Shown: positions 7,325 through 16,077 of the stretch, in pieces
How positions within the stretch are numbered: position 1 is the first letter of the stretch
Layout: the number at the start of each line of letters is the position of its first letter
Source of the DNA: Patescibacteria group bacterium
GTDB taxonomy: Bacteria; Patescibacteriota; Patescibacteriia; 2-12-FULL-60-25
Assembly: GCA_023229665.1 (NCBI GenBank)
Contig: JALNYW010000001.1
Span: 372,001-436,000, forward strand
Direction: 5' to 3'
DNA: 64,000 nt
Translations under genes and position numbers: made by a program
The notes under the pieces: generated by a model
Databases searched by the model: none
What the model was told of the DNA's origin: nothing
The model's input: the letters and a program-made list of their open reading frames with translations, nothing else

Positions 7325-8398
7325 CTATTCGATATCGCGCATGGCGCAGCCGATGGTCACGGCAAAACGCGGACCCAATTCTTCCAGAACCGAACGCAAA
7401 TCCGGCGGATAGACGACACGCGCCCAAGGATTGCCCAGATAGGTATTCACGTTCATTTGCTGCGTCAAAAACTCCGGCAAGCGTGGCAACAACGCCGAAC
7501 CTCCGGTCAAAATGATCTTTTCGATGCGCTTCGGCGGACCGGATGTTTCCTGGCCTTGGTACAAATTAAATGAGTAACGGATTTCATCCAGGATCGGCTT
7601 CACGAGCACGGACAAAATCGGCGACAAGTCACCGGTCGGCGCAAACGTCTGCATGGACTTGATATCGCGCTTCATGGACTCGGCCTGTTCAACCGGAATA
7701 CCAAGCGTGCGCGCAATCGTTTGCGTGATCGCATTCCCGCCCGTCGCGATCGAACGCGTAATAAACGGGATGCCGGATTCCACCACCACGATATTGGTAC
7801 GCAACGCGCCGATATCAATCACCATGATGGTCGAACGGTCCTTGCCGATCAGCGCCCGGATTTCCGCAAACGCTTCCGTTTCGAGTGAAATCAATTCCAA
7901 ACCGGCCTGTTTGAAAATCTCCACGTATTTTGAAACCAATGTTTTCGGAGCGGCCGTCAACAAAACGCGCGTGGAGGGCTTGCCTCCGGCTTGGGACTTA
8001 TCAAGCTTGTCGATGATCTTGGTATCCAGCGCCACTTCCTCGAGCGGCATCGGGATGAGTTTCTTCGCCTGGACCTCCACCGCTTCCTTCAATTCTTTTT
8101 CATTGCCGGTCGGGACATTCAAAATAGACGAGAACACGGATGAGATCGGCAAAGCGGAAATCGTCTTCTTCGCCGTGGTTTTGGACTTGGCCATCATCTT
8201 CTTGATGAGGTCGGCCGTGCCCGGGACATCATTAATCAAAGACTTGTCGAGCGCTTCGGCCGGCAAGTTGGCATACGCATAGGTCATCAGACGGGCGCGA
8301 CCTTTTTCGTTCTTCAATTCGACGAGCTTGATGCCGCCAAAACCGATATCTATGCCGAGATAGCTCGTGCTTGCCGGGGACTGGGAAAAAAGGCCCAT
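7325..8398 (-). CDS. pilM: type IV pilus assembly protein PilM (actin-like ATPase)
   Basis: A 357-aa cytoplasmic actin-fold protein that recruits the pilus alignment complex. Visible actin-fold elements are YLGIDIGFGGIKLVEL (phosphate 1), IMVIDIGALRTNIVVVE (phosphate 2) and KIILTGGSALLPRLPEFL (adenosine motif). Size matches PilM proteins. No pilN or pilO follows; the next gene is the degenerate ATPase-like ORF. A near-perfect extended -10 box lies 11 nt before the start. Confidence 0.93.
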   Translation of the reverse strand: MGLFSQSPASTSYLGIDIGFGGIKLVELKNEKGRARLMTYAYANLPAEALDKSLINDVPGTADLIKKMMAKSKTTAKKTISALPISSVFSSILNVPTGNEKELKEAVEVQAKKLIPMPLEEVALDTKIIDKLDKSQAGGKPSTRVLLTAAPKTLVSKYVEIFKQAGLELISLETEAFAEIRALIGKDRSTIMVIDIGALRTNIVVVESGIPFITRSIATGGNAITQTIARTLGIPVEQAESMKRDIKSMQTFAPTGDLSPILSVLVKPILDEIRYSFNLYQGQETSGPPKRIEKIILTGGSALLPRLPEFLTQQMNVNTYLGNPWARVVYPPDLRSVLEELGPRFAVTIGCAMRDIE

Positions 8399-8409
8399 AG
8401 TTCTGAATC

Positions 8410-8418
8410 ATTATATCA
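8410..8418 (-). promoter_or_regulatory. extended -10 promoter of pilM
   Basis: On the minus strand TGATATAAT ends 11 nt before the pilM ATG, so the leader would be about four bases. Its TG is the end of the neighbouring heptad repeat, so repeat and promoter are physically joined. Confidence 0.6.
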
Positions 8419-8464
8419 CGTAACTCGTAGCTCGTAACACGTGTTATGAGCTACGTGCTACGTG
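8417..8464. repeat. heptad inverted repeat, copy A
   Basis: Two facing arms of three 7-bp units each, with a 2-bp centre. The left arm reads ACGTAAC, TCGTAGC, TCGTAAC. The right arm, read on the opposite strand, is ACGTAGC, ACGTAGC, TCATAAC. The right arm encodes the last residues and the stop codon of rnhA, and the left end touches the pilM promoter. There is no T-run, so terminator activity would rest on the long stem only. Related copies lie at 21567, 24025 and, more diverged, 31015. Confidence 0.85.
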
Positions 8465-8875
8465 TTGCATGCCTTCGTCCATAGCCTGATTCGAAAGGGC
8501 GTCAGCATGGGTATTTTTCTCGCGCCGCACATGCTCGAATTTCACGTGGCCAATTTGGAGCATCAAAGCCTTGAGCCGGGCGTGGAGGGGCTTGATATTC
8601 TCATGTTTCACTTTATAGACGCCCATCGCCTGCTTCACGAGCAATTCACTGTCGGCAAAAACCTTCACTGAATCGGCCTCGAGCTTTTTTGCGCGCTCCA
8701 ACCCCAAAATAGCCGCCTCGTACTCCGCTTGGTTATTCGTTTTCACCCCGAGAAATTTGGCGTGTTCTTCCAACACCTTGCCCTTTTCATCTTCGATAAC
8801 GACGCCAATCCCCGCCGGCCCTGGATTGCCGCGCGCGCCTCCATCGGTTCGGATCGTGAGATGCATAGGCCGCAT
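8444..8875 (-). CDS. rnhA: ribonuclease HI-like protein
   Basis: A 143-aa RNase H fold protein that degrades RNA in RNA-DNA hybrids. Acidic residues appear in IRTDGGARGNPG, NNQAEYEA, VFADSELLVKQ and HADALSNQA, giving the D-E-D-D set. The form lacks the basic protrusion of E. coli RNase HI, as in many Gram-positive-type homologues. The start may be 8875 or the ATG at 8866. The last seven residues (QHVARSS) and stop are encoded by a repeat arm. It begins one base after recJ. Confidence 0.9.
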   Translation of the reverse strand: MRPMHLTIRTDGGARGNPGPAGIGVVIEDEKGKVLEEHAKFLGVKTNNQAEYEAAILGLERAKKLEADSVKVFADSELLVKQAMGVYKVKHENIKPLHARLKALMLQIGHVKFEHVRREKNTHADALSNQAMDEGMQHVARSS

Positions 8876-8876
8876 C

Positions 8877-10604
8877 CTACCGTTTTGACGGCGCTACGTC
8901 GACCAAATGGCATTCCGCGCTGCGTCGGCCTTGCCACTCATTAATGGTGATGGTGTACGCGATATCAAGCTCCGGCTTTTGCATAATCTCCAGCAAACGC
9001 GAACCCATCTTAAAACCAACGGCTTTCATTTTGCGTCCATTCTCATCAAGTAAAGAGAGACGGATATGCGCGCCGCCATTTCCCATGGTGTCGCAAGACA
9101 AGACCTGGCAGCGACGGCTCACAAAGAGCGGCTTCGCATTCCCCATGCCAAACGGCTCCATGGCCGCGACGCGTTCGGCGTTTTCCATCGTGACGCTGCT
9201 GAGCGGGATTTCCGCGTCGATTTGCAAAAGCGGGATCAATTCCTCATCCGGAATGGAAGACGCATGTTCATTCAAACGTTCGGCGAACTCAGGCAGGCGC
9301 TTGCCATCCTCCAAGGCAAAGCCGCAGGCCGCGCCGTGCCCGCCGGAACGGGTCAGAATCCCCTCGCCCGCCGCCTTGACCGCGTCCGTAATATTATAGG
9401 AAGGAATGGAACGCCCGGATCCGATCCAATGCTTTTCGTGGAACCCGACCGCAATCACCGGACGCGAATACTTATCCATGTATCGGCCGGCCACCAAACC
9501 CACCAAGGCCGGTGACCAATTCTCTTTCCACAACACGATGATTTTGCCGGGTTGTTCATCCAGCATCTTTTCCGCTTCAACCATCATCTTTTTGGTCGAG
9601 TCCTGACGCATTTTATTCAATTGTTCGAGTTCGGTCGCCAAATCACGCGCTTCGTCCATATCTTCGGACAGCATCAAACGCAAAGCGAGCGAGGCGTGAT
9701 CCATGCGTCCAGCGGCATTGATGCGCGGACCGATTCCAAACCCGATGGTTTCGCTCGTCACATTCCCGGGCTCCACGCCCGCCATCTCCAAAATCGCGCG
9801 CAAACCGGGGCGTTTCGTCTTATTCAAAACTTTCAAACCATAGGTTTCGAGAACGCGATTTTCCCCCACGAGCGGAACCATGTCAGTAACCGTAGCGATG
9901 GCGACAAGATCCAATAACCACTTTTCCCAACCTTCGGGAATGGCGATACCGCGCTCGCGAGCCGTCGCCAACAAAGCGCACGCGAACTTGTAAGCAACAC
10001 CCACGGCCGCCAGGCTTTTGAATGGATAGGTCTCATCCGGCAAACCCGGATGGATAAGGTGCGCGTCCGGAACGGTTTCGCCAAAGTTATGATGATCAAC
10101 CACCACCACATCCATATCCGAACCTTTGGCTAAAGCGATTTCTTCGACGCACGCAATCCCGCAATCCACCGTGATAATGAGCGCCGTGCCAAGCGCTTTC
10201 AATTTAGGAACCGTATCGCGATGCAGTCCGTATCCTTCTTTATCGCGATGCGGAATATAAAAATCAATTTGATCGAGGGAGAAGCCGGCCGTTTTCACGA
10301 TCTCACGCAACACATTAATGATGACGGTCGAGCCGGTGACGCCGTCGGCGTCATAATCGCCGTGGACGGTGATGCGCTCCCCTTTTTCCAATGCGGACAA
10401 TACGCGCTGCACGGCTCCGTCCATGCGGGCGAATTTCCGGGCGTCATGAATATGCTTTTCCCAGGATGGATTCAAAAAGACGTCGACCTCTTCCGGCGTA
10501 CGCACGCCGCGATTCCACAAAAGCTGTCCAACTAAAGGATGCGCTCCAACCTGGGCGGCGAATTCAACCGGAGCCTTCTCCGCAATGTGCCAGCGCTTTT
10601 GCAT
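8877..10604 (-). CDS. recJ: single-stranded-DNA-specific exonuclease RecJ
   Basis: A 575-aa 5'-3' exonuclease of the DHH phosphoesterase family, used in recombination and mismatch repair. Motifs include TVHGDYDADGVTGS, ITVDCGIA, VVVDHHNFG and the DHHA1 signature SGGHGAACGFAL. The C-terminal OB-like part is present. The start MQKRWHIAEKA at 10604 fits family N-termini better than the longer frame. rnhA follows after one base, giving a nucleic-acid processing pair. Confidence 0.95.
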   Translation of the reverse strand: MQKRWHIAEKAPVEFAAQVGAHPLVGQLLWNRGVRTPEEVDVFLNPSWEKHIHDARKFARMDGAVQRVLSALEKGERITVHGDYDADGVTGSTVIINVLREIVKTAGFSLDQIDFYIPHRDKEGYGLHRDTVPKLKALGTALIITVDCGIACVEEIALAKGSDMDVVVVDHHNFGETVPDAHLIHPGLPDETYPFKSLAAVGVAYKFACALLATARERGIAIPEGWEKWLLDLVAIATVTDMVPLVGENRVLETYGLKVLNKTKRPGLRAILEMAGVEPGNVTSETIGFGIGPRINAAGRMDHASLALRLMLSEDMDEARDLATELEQLNKMRQDSTKKMMVEAEKMLDEQPGKIIVLWKENWSPALVGLVAGRYMDKYSRPVIAVGFHEKHWIGSGRSIPSYNITDAVKAAGEGILTRSGGHGAACGFALEDGKRLPEFAERLNEHASSIPDEELIPLLQIDAEIPLSSVTMENAERVAAMEPFGMGNAKPLFVSRRCQVLSCDTMGNGGAHIRLSLLDENGRKMKAVGFKMGSRLLEIMQKPELDIAYTITINEWQGRRSAECHLVDVAPSKR

Positions 10605-10662
10605 GGACCCCCATAATCGCGTGCCGGAGGCGCGATCGGAAGAAACGGTCAAGAGAGAAGTC

Positions 10663-10767
10663 TTAGAGCAACCCGACGGCCGGGCCGAGCAGGAACATCA
10701 CCGTAGCCACGATCATAAAACCGGCCAATACGCGCATGACATTCTTTTGGGTTTTGCGTGAAATCAT
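10663..10767 (-). CDS. small single-pass membrane protein (34 aa)
   Basis: A short open frame from ATG 10765-10767 to TAA 10663-10665. The product starts with a basic MISRKTQKNVMRV segment, then one hydrophobic helix (LAGFMIVATVMFLLGPA). It sits snugly between lepA and recJ on the same strand, five bases after lepA. Charge asymmetry and fit in the operon favour a real gene. Function unknown; no family could be assigned. Confidence 0.6.
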   Translation of the reverse strand: MISRKTQKNVMRVLAGFMIVATVMFLLGPAVGLL

Positions 10768-10773
10768 ATTTGG

Positions 10774-12579
10774 TTAACCGCGTCGTAAGACTTTGATGAA
10801 GGCGTCCGGCGGGATTTCCACCGAGCCCTTACCGTGCTCGAGCATGCGCTTCTTTCCCTTCTTCTGCTTTTCGAGCAGCTTCATTTTGCGCGTCACGTCG
10901 CCTCCGTACAAGTAGCCCGTCACGTCCTTGCGGAACGGGGCGATGCGTTCGGATGCGATGATCTTGGAGCCGATGCACGCCTGGAGCTTGATCGCGAATT
11001 GCGCGCGCGGCAATTCTTCCTTCAGCGTCTCCACGATTTCCTTGCCGCGACGATACGCCTCGCTCGAGTGCAGAAGCGTGGAAAGCGCTTCCACCGGCTC
11101 ATCCGCCACGAGGATCGTGAGCTTAACCACGTCTGAATCGCGGTAATCCATGAAATCGTAGTTCAACGAAGCATACCCGGCCGTCACGCCTTTGAGCTTG
11201 TCATAAAAATCCACGATCACGGATGCGAGCGGCATTTCATAATGCAGCATGGCGCGGGTCACATCCAGATATTCCGTGTTCTTGTACACGCCGCGGCGGT
11301 CCTGCACGAGCGCCATCACGTTTCCGAGATACTCTTTCGGGGACAAGATATCCACGCGGCACCACGGTTCGCGGATCAACTCGATTTTGGACGGATCAGG
11401 GAACGCGCTTGGCGATTTGACGAGCGATTCCTCCCCATTGGTCAGCCTTACCTCATACCCCACCGACGGCGTGGTGATGACCACATCCATCCCGAATTCG
11501 CGCGACAAGCGCTCTTGGACGATTTCCAAGTGCAGCATGCCGAGCAACCCCACGCGGAACCCGAAGCCAAGGGCCGTCGAGTGCTCCGGCTCAAACGTCA
11601 AAGACGAATCATTCAATTTTAATTTCAAGATGGCATCGCGCAACTTTTCATACTCATTGCCTTCTTGCGGAAAGACGCCGGCATACACCATCGGCCGCAC
11701 CTCCTTATATCCCGGAAGCGGTTCGGTCTCGGCCGCCTGTTCCACGCTCACGATGGTGTCACCGACGCGCACCGCGCCGATATCCTTCAAACCCGTGACC
11801 AGATACCCGATTTCGCCGGCCTCCATGCGCTCGGACGCGGTGTGGCCCGGCTTCATGTAGCCGACCTCCAAGGCCGCGCCTTGCGACAAGGTCGCCTTGA
11901 ACGCGATCTTGCCATTCTTCGCGATCGCCCCGTCCACACAACGGATATATGCGACCACGCCCTGATAGTCGTCGTACTTGGAATCGAAGATGAGGCCGCG
12001 GAACGGCTTATTCCGGTCGCCGGACGGAGGCGGGACCTCCTTCACGATACGTTCAAGAATCGCGGGGACGCCTTCGCCGGTTTTTCCGGATGCCGTCAAA
12101 ATCTCCTCGCGCTTGCATCCGATGAGCTGCATCAATTCATTGGCGCGGCGCTCCGGATCGGCGTTCGGCAAGTCGATCTTGTTCAAGACCGGGATGATGG
12201 TGAGGTTTTGCTCGATCGCGAGATACAAGTTGGCGATCGTTTGCGCCTGCACGCCCTGGGTCGCGTCCACCAACAAGACCGCGCCTTCGACGGCCGCCAA
12301 CGAACGCGACACTTCATACGTGAAATCCACGTGGCCCGGCGTATCGATCAAGTTCAATTCGTATTCGATGCCGTCTTGCGCCGTATAGCGCATGCGCGCC
12401 GGCTGGAGTTTGATCGTGATCCCGCGCTCGCGCTCGATATCCATGGTATCGAGCAACTGTTCTTTCATGTTGCGCTTCTCGATCGTTTTCGTGATTTCCA
12501 AAAGACGATCGGACAGCGTGGATTTGCCGTGATCGATGTGGGCGATGATACAAAAGTTTCGGATGCGGGACTGTTCCAT
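10774..12579 (-). CDS. lepA: elongation factor 4 (back-translocating GTPase)
   Basis: A 601-aa translational GTPase that acts on stalled or mis-translocated ribosomes. G motifs are complete: AHIDHGKST, RGITI, DTPGH and NKIDL. The LepA-specific C-terminal domain is present (KKGKKRMLEHGKGSVEIP near the end). Start MEQSRIRNF at 12579 matches the family; upstream in-frame codons run into the previous gene and its terminator. A TAGGAT box ends eight bases before the ATG, suggesting a nearly leaderless transcript. Confidence 0.97.
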   Translation of the reverse strand: MEQSRIRNFCIIAHIDHGKSTLSDRLLEITKTIEKRNMKEQLLDTMDIERERGITIKLQPARMRYTAQDGIEYELNLIDTPGHVDFTYEVSRSLAAVEGAVLLVDATQGVQAQTIANLYLAIEQNLTIIPVLNKIDLPNADPERRANELMQLIGCKREEILTASGKTGEGVPAILERIVKEVPPPSGDRNKPFRGLIFDSKYDDYQGVVAYIRCVDGAIAKNGKIAFKATLSQGAALEVGYMKPGHTASERMEAGEIGYLVTGLKDIGAVRVGDTIVSVEQAAETEPLPGYKEVRPMVYAGVFPQEGNEYEKLRDAILKLKLNDSSLTFEPEHSTALGFGFRVGLLGMLHLEIVQERLSREFGMDVVITTPSVGYEVRLTNGEESLVKSPSAFPDPSKIELIREPWCRVDILSPKEYLGNVMALVQDRRGVYKNTEYLDVTRAMLHYEMPLASVIVDFYDKLKGVTAGYASLNYDFMDYRDSDVVKLTILVADEPVEALSTLLHSSEAYRRGKEIVETLKEELPRAQFAIKLQACIGSKIIASERIAPFRKDVTGYLYGGDVTRKMKLLEKQKKGKKRMLEHGKGSVEIPPDAFIKVLRRG

Positions 12580-12612
12580 TTGGCCGAATCCTAGCGGAAA
12601 ATCGCGGATTTG

Positions 12613-12640
12613 AAAAGCCCCCGCAGCGCGGGGGCTTTTG
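12613..12640 (-). terminator. intrinsic terminator after the FecR-domain gene
   Basis: Stem AAAAGCCCCCGC / GCGGGGGCTTTT directly beyond the stop at 12642. It separates that gene from lepA downstream on the same strand. Confidence 0.85.
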
Positions 12641-12641
12641 C

Positions 12642-13568
12642 TTACCAATTGAGAAGTCGGCTGATCTCGGCGTAATTCGGAGCTCCGTTCTTGGCCTCGA
12701 TATCGGCACGGACACCGGCCGGAAAACCCTGGTACCACTGCTGGAACGTATCCCCGCCATTGCTGAAATCCATCTGGGCCAAGAGCCACGGATGCCAAGC
12801 AAGATACTCGATGGCCTTTTGAATCCAGGCTTCACCGCCGCTCACGAATCCATCCAAATCATAATCCCCGTCCGCGATGTCCTTGTCGCCTTCAAGCAAG
12901 AGCGTGTCTTGCAAGTCCGAGACGGAAAGGGCCGCCGTCGCGCGGAACGCGCCCGTAGAACCCTGCGGCACTTCAAGCTTGGTTCCGGCATCAACGGAGA
13001 CGCCTTCATCCGCACCGGGACGCGTGGCCGTCACCTTTGATTCTTTTACCTTGATGGAGGAAGCGTTCCCGACGCGCTCCACGCCGAAGGACGTGCCGCG
13101 CACGGTCGCGACCACGTCGCCCGTCGCCGCGCTGACTTCGGAACCGACGTCCAACACCTGTTCGATGCGCGTCCACGTGCGACCGATATCAATCAAGAAA
13201 TTCGCTTTGATGGATTTCTCGCCTGCCGGACGCGAAGCGGCGTTCACGCGCAGTTTGGTTCCGGCATCAATCAAGGTGCGGCCATAGCCGTCCCAATAGA
13301 TGGCGGCGCGGCCGTCATCCGATACCGTGATTTCATCGCCCTCGATGATCTTGGTCTCCGTCGTGACTTCCTGCGAGACGCCGTTCGATGAGACGGTCGC
13401 CTTCCCCTGTTCGACACGCAAAACCGCCACCGGCGCCTCCCCCGTCATCCCCTGCTGCGCCACGGCCTGACTCACAAAATAGGAAATCCCGGCGACGACA
13501 GCCCCTCCGACAAGAAGAATGACGACGACAGCGATCCCCAAACCAATCAACAAAGGTTTCTTTTGCAT
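12642..13568 (-). CDS. membrane-anchored FecR-domain protein
   Basis: A 308-aa protein with a short cytoplasmic N-terminus, one membrane helix (residues about 8-37) and an extracytoplasmic FecR-like beta domain: a repeated pattern of GEVSA/GDVVATVRGTSFGVER strands around residues 45-200. A C-terminal part has a DxDxDG-like loop (DGDYDLDGF) that could bind calcium. FecR domains occur in cell-surface signalling and envelope proteins; no sigma factor or TonB receptor is nearby, so a classical FecIR circuit is unlikely. It is monocistronic: terminator below, AT-rich 7-bp-periodic tract above. Confidence 0.75.
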   Translation of the reverse strand: MQKKPLLIGLGIAVVVILLVGGAVVAGISYFVSQAVAQQGMTGEAPVAVLRVEQGKATVSSNGVSQEVTTETKIIEGDEITVSDDGRAAIYWDGYGRTLIDAGTKLRVNAASRPAGEKSIKANFLIDIGRTWTRIEQVLDVGSEVSAATGDVVATVRGTSFGVERVGNASSIKVKESKVTATRPGADEGVSVDAGTKLEVPQGSTGAFRATAALSVSDLQDTLLLEGDKDIADGDYDLDGFVSGGEAWIQKAIEYLAWHPWLLAQMDFSNGGDTFQQWYQGFPAGVRADIEAKNGAPNYAEISRLLNW

Positions 13569-13575
13569 ATGCGTT

Positions 13576-13603
13576 CAGTATTGGGTATCGGGTATCAAAT
13601 AGC
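13576..13603. repeat. 7-bp periodic tract
   Basis: Four consecutive heptamers read CAGTATT, GGGTATC, GGGTATC, AAATAGC between murJ and the FecR-domain gene. They resemble the units of the heptad inverted repeats (NNGTANC) but only one arm is present. On the minus strand the tract supplies several -10-like boxes before the gene at 13568. Confidence 0.4.
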
Positions 13604-13607
13604 AAGG

Positions 13608-15227
13608 TTAACGGGCTTGTTCTGCGCCTTCAACCAAACGCGTTTTGCGCATGAATTTGGATTTGATGCCGTGGGCTAATTCCTCCAATTCCGATGATTT
13701 CATGATCCAAGCCGCAACCAAGAATGCGAGACCGCCGAACAGCATGGTTCCGCCGGCCTGCAATGCCACCTGCCAGACAGTTTCCAACGGATAAATTGTG
13801 CCCAACCATTCACGAATCGGAAATCCGACGACGCAGAGCGCCACGGTCGCGATCACCGTCCGATAGACGGAATAAAGAGTTTCTCCCTGACCCAGCCGAC
13901 CGAAACGCTTGCGCAGAACGATGAGCAAGATGATGGCCTGAACAGTGGCACCGACGCTGAACGCGATGCCGATGCCGCGCAAACCGAACGGCCCATGCAG
14001 CACCAAAGCGGAAATAATGGTCGTGGCTTCGGCGAAGACGCTGATCAAAAACGGCGTCCACGTGTCCTGGCGCGCGTACAGGGCGCGGATGAGCAACGGC
14101 GATAACGATTGCGCGACCAAGGACAAAGCCATGATGCCGAGCATGTCAGCGGTTCGGATCGTATCTTCCCAACCGAAGACGCCTTGGCCCAACACCAAGC
14201 GAACGATTTGCGCGCGCAGCAGGAAGAAGACGGCCGTGGCCGGGATCACGAAGAAGCAAATCTTTCGCCCGGCGGATGATAATGTCTGACGATACCCTTC
14301 GTCGTCGGAGGCTCCGGCGGCGCGCGATAAAGCCGGGAATGCCGCGATCGCGAACGAAATGCCGAATAAGCCGAGCGGAAAGCTCTGGATATTATTGGAA
14401 AGATTGAACACGGCGACCGCGCCCGTTTCCGTGAGCGTCGCGACGGCGAACAAAACGGTCAAGCTGATTTGCGACACGCCGAGCGCGGCCATGCGCGGAC
14501 CCATCAAGGTGAGGATTTTGCGGACGCCCGGATCTTTGAAGTTCGGCGCGGCGGGCGGCCAGAATCCCACGCCGGTCGCGGCGACGGATTGGACGATCAA
14601 ATGCATGAGCGCGCCCAGGACCACGCCGACGGCCGCGCCCATGACGCCGATTTCCGGGCCAAAGAACATGGTGCCGGCGATAATTCCGAGGTTATAAAAG
14701 ACCGGCGCAAGCGCGAATCCGATAAACCGCCGCATGGACTGCATCACGCCGCCGACCACGGCGGACAAGCCGAGGAAAATAGGCGACAGCGCCATCACGC
14801 GCGTGAGATCCACGGCGAGCTTGTTTCCTTCCGCCGTAAACCCGGGCGCGAGCCACGGAATCAGCACCGGCGCGAACACGATGATAAAGAGACTGGCCGC
14901 GATCAACACCAATCCGACAGCGGACAAGACGCGCGCCGCCAGGCGCATGGCAGATTCTTTTCCTTCTTTTTCCATCCACGCGGTAAATACCGGAATGAAC
15001 CCGGCGGAGACCGCGCCCAAGATCACCAAATTGTATGCCGTGTCGGGCAGGCGAAACGCGGCGTAATACGCGTCGAGCTGCATCCCGGCCCCAAAGGTCC
15101 CGGCCAAAACGCGATCGCGGAAAATCCCGAGAATGCGCGACGCCAACGAAGAACTCCCGACGATAAACGCCGCGGCCGTGAGTCCGTCGGTTTGTTGCGT
15201 CATCCAGCGTTTGAAGAAAGTGATCAT
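13608..15227 (-). CDS. murJ: lipid II flippase MurJ
   Basis: A 539-aa MOP-superfamily protein with about 14 hydrophobic segments that flips peptidoglycan precursor lipid II. The N-terminal signature is clear: SRILGIFRDRVLAGTFGAG, then LDAYYAAFRLPD and SAGFIPVF. Size fits the family. It overlaps the downstream Rieske gene frame by four bases (their ORFs share 15224-15227), so translation is coupled. Confidence 0.95.
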   Translation of the reverse strand: MITFFKRWMTQQTDGLTAAAFIVGSSSLASRILGIFRDRVLAGTFGAGMQLDAYYAAFRLPDTAYNLVILGAVSAGFIPVFTAWMEKEGKESAMRLAARVLSAVGLVLIAASLFIIVFAPVLIPWLAPGFTAEGNKLAVDLTRVMALSPIFLGLSAVVGGVMQSMRRFIGFALAPVFYNLGIIAGTMFFGPEIGVMGAAVGVVLGALMHLIVQSVAATGVGFWPPAAPNFKDPGVRKILTLMGPRMAALGVSQISLTVLFAVATLTETGAVAVFNLSNNIQSFPLGLFGISFAIAAFPALSRAAGASDDEGYRQTLSSAGRKICFFVIPATAVFFLLRAQIVRLVLGQGVFGWEDTIRTADMLGIMALSLVAQSLSPLLIRALYARQDTWTPFLISVFAEATTIISALVLHGPFGLRGIGIAFSVGATVQAIILLIVLRKRFGRLGQGETLYSVYRTVIATVALCVVGFPIREWLGTIYPLETVWQVALQAGGTMLFGGLAFLVAAWIMKSSELEELAHGIKSKFMRKTRLVEGAEQAR

Positions 15228-15556
15228 GCGAAAGGATCTTCAGGCAATTCCATGAAGGCGAACAGCATACCATCCTCTTCGACCAAGTCGATGCGTTTGA
15301 GGAAACTCCCGGGCGGCGCCTGACCTTCCACGGCGGCGCCGGAATCCGGATCGAAATCCGCACCATGCCAGCCGCAGCGTAACGTCCCCGTATGGCAAAA
15401 ATCCACCGGGCCGCCCATATGCGTACAACGGTTCACATACGCCTTGCAGGTGCCGCCGCGCTTGAACGCGATCCCGCGGATCGGCCCAAAATGAAAAGAC
15501 ACCGGACGGTTCTCTTTCATGTCTGAGGTTTTCGCGACCTGGATTTTCCGGATCAT
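15224..15556 (-). CDS. Rieske-type [2Fe-2S] protein
   Basis: A 110-aa single-domain protein. The cluster-binding boxes are CTHMG and CGWHG, spaced CxH-x17-CxxH as in Rieske ferredoxins. No membrane anchor or oxygenase domain is fused, so it is a small soluble electron carrier or a redox-sensing protein. Its partners cannot be read from the neighbourhood, which deals with cell envelope synthesis. It overlaps its upstream neighbour by ATGA and murJ by four bases. Confidence 0.9.
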   Translation of the reverse strand: MIRKIQVAKTSDMKENRPVSFHFGPIRGIAFKRGGTCKAYVNRCTHMGGPVDFCHTGTLRCGWHGADFDPDSGAAVEGQAPPGSFLKRIDLVEEDGMLFAFMELPEDPFA

Positions 15557-16077
15557 ACATGTTCACGCGCGTCGTACAGCGGGCGAATCAGCAAATAATG
15601 CACGCACGCGCCGCCGAATATTGCTAAACCGAGATATTGCCAGGGCTGCTCAGGCATGACGACGAACAAGGTGACGATCAAAATACCCATCGCGGTTCCC
15701 AAAACATTCGCCACGAGCTTGCGGCGCAATAGGCGCTGATGCTGGAACCGGCCGACCAGCATGACATATTTTAATAAGGTGAGATTGAAGAACACCGTCC
15801 ACGCGAAATAAAACAAATACGGATTCTGGATGCACCAGGCCAAAAACGCATACGCGACGGCGAGCAACGCATCGACGGCCATTTGTCGCTTGTCCTTGGG
15901 GTCGCTCAGGCTGAAAAACAAAGGCAGGGAAAACCAAGTCTGGACCATAAGCAACCCGTACATCAGGGCTTCGGGCCAGGCCGCGGCCGGATCCGGCGAC
16001 AAAAACCACCCGATCGCTCCAAAAACGGTAAACGCCGCCGTCACTAACGCGCCCTTGGATTTCGGATTAAGAGTCAT
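15553..16077 (-). CDS. polytopic membrane protein of unknown function
   Basis: A 174-aa protein with five or six hydrophobic segments, beginning MTLNPKSKGALV. No catalytic motif is recognised. Start 16077 gives a ten-base overlap with the preceding glycosyltransferase. It is embedded in a run of genes read with the two glycosyltransferases and murJ, so an envelope role is plausible but unproven. Confidence 0.7.
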   Translation of the reverse strand: MTLNPKSKGALVTAAFTVFGAIGWFLSPDPAAAWPEALMYGLLMVQTWFSLPLFFSLSDPKDKRQMAVDALLAVAYAFLAWCIQNPYLFYFAWTVFFNLTLLKYVMLVGRFQHQRLLRRKLVANVLGTAMGILIVTLFVVMPEQPWQYLGLAIFGGACVHYLLIRPLYDAREHV

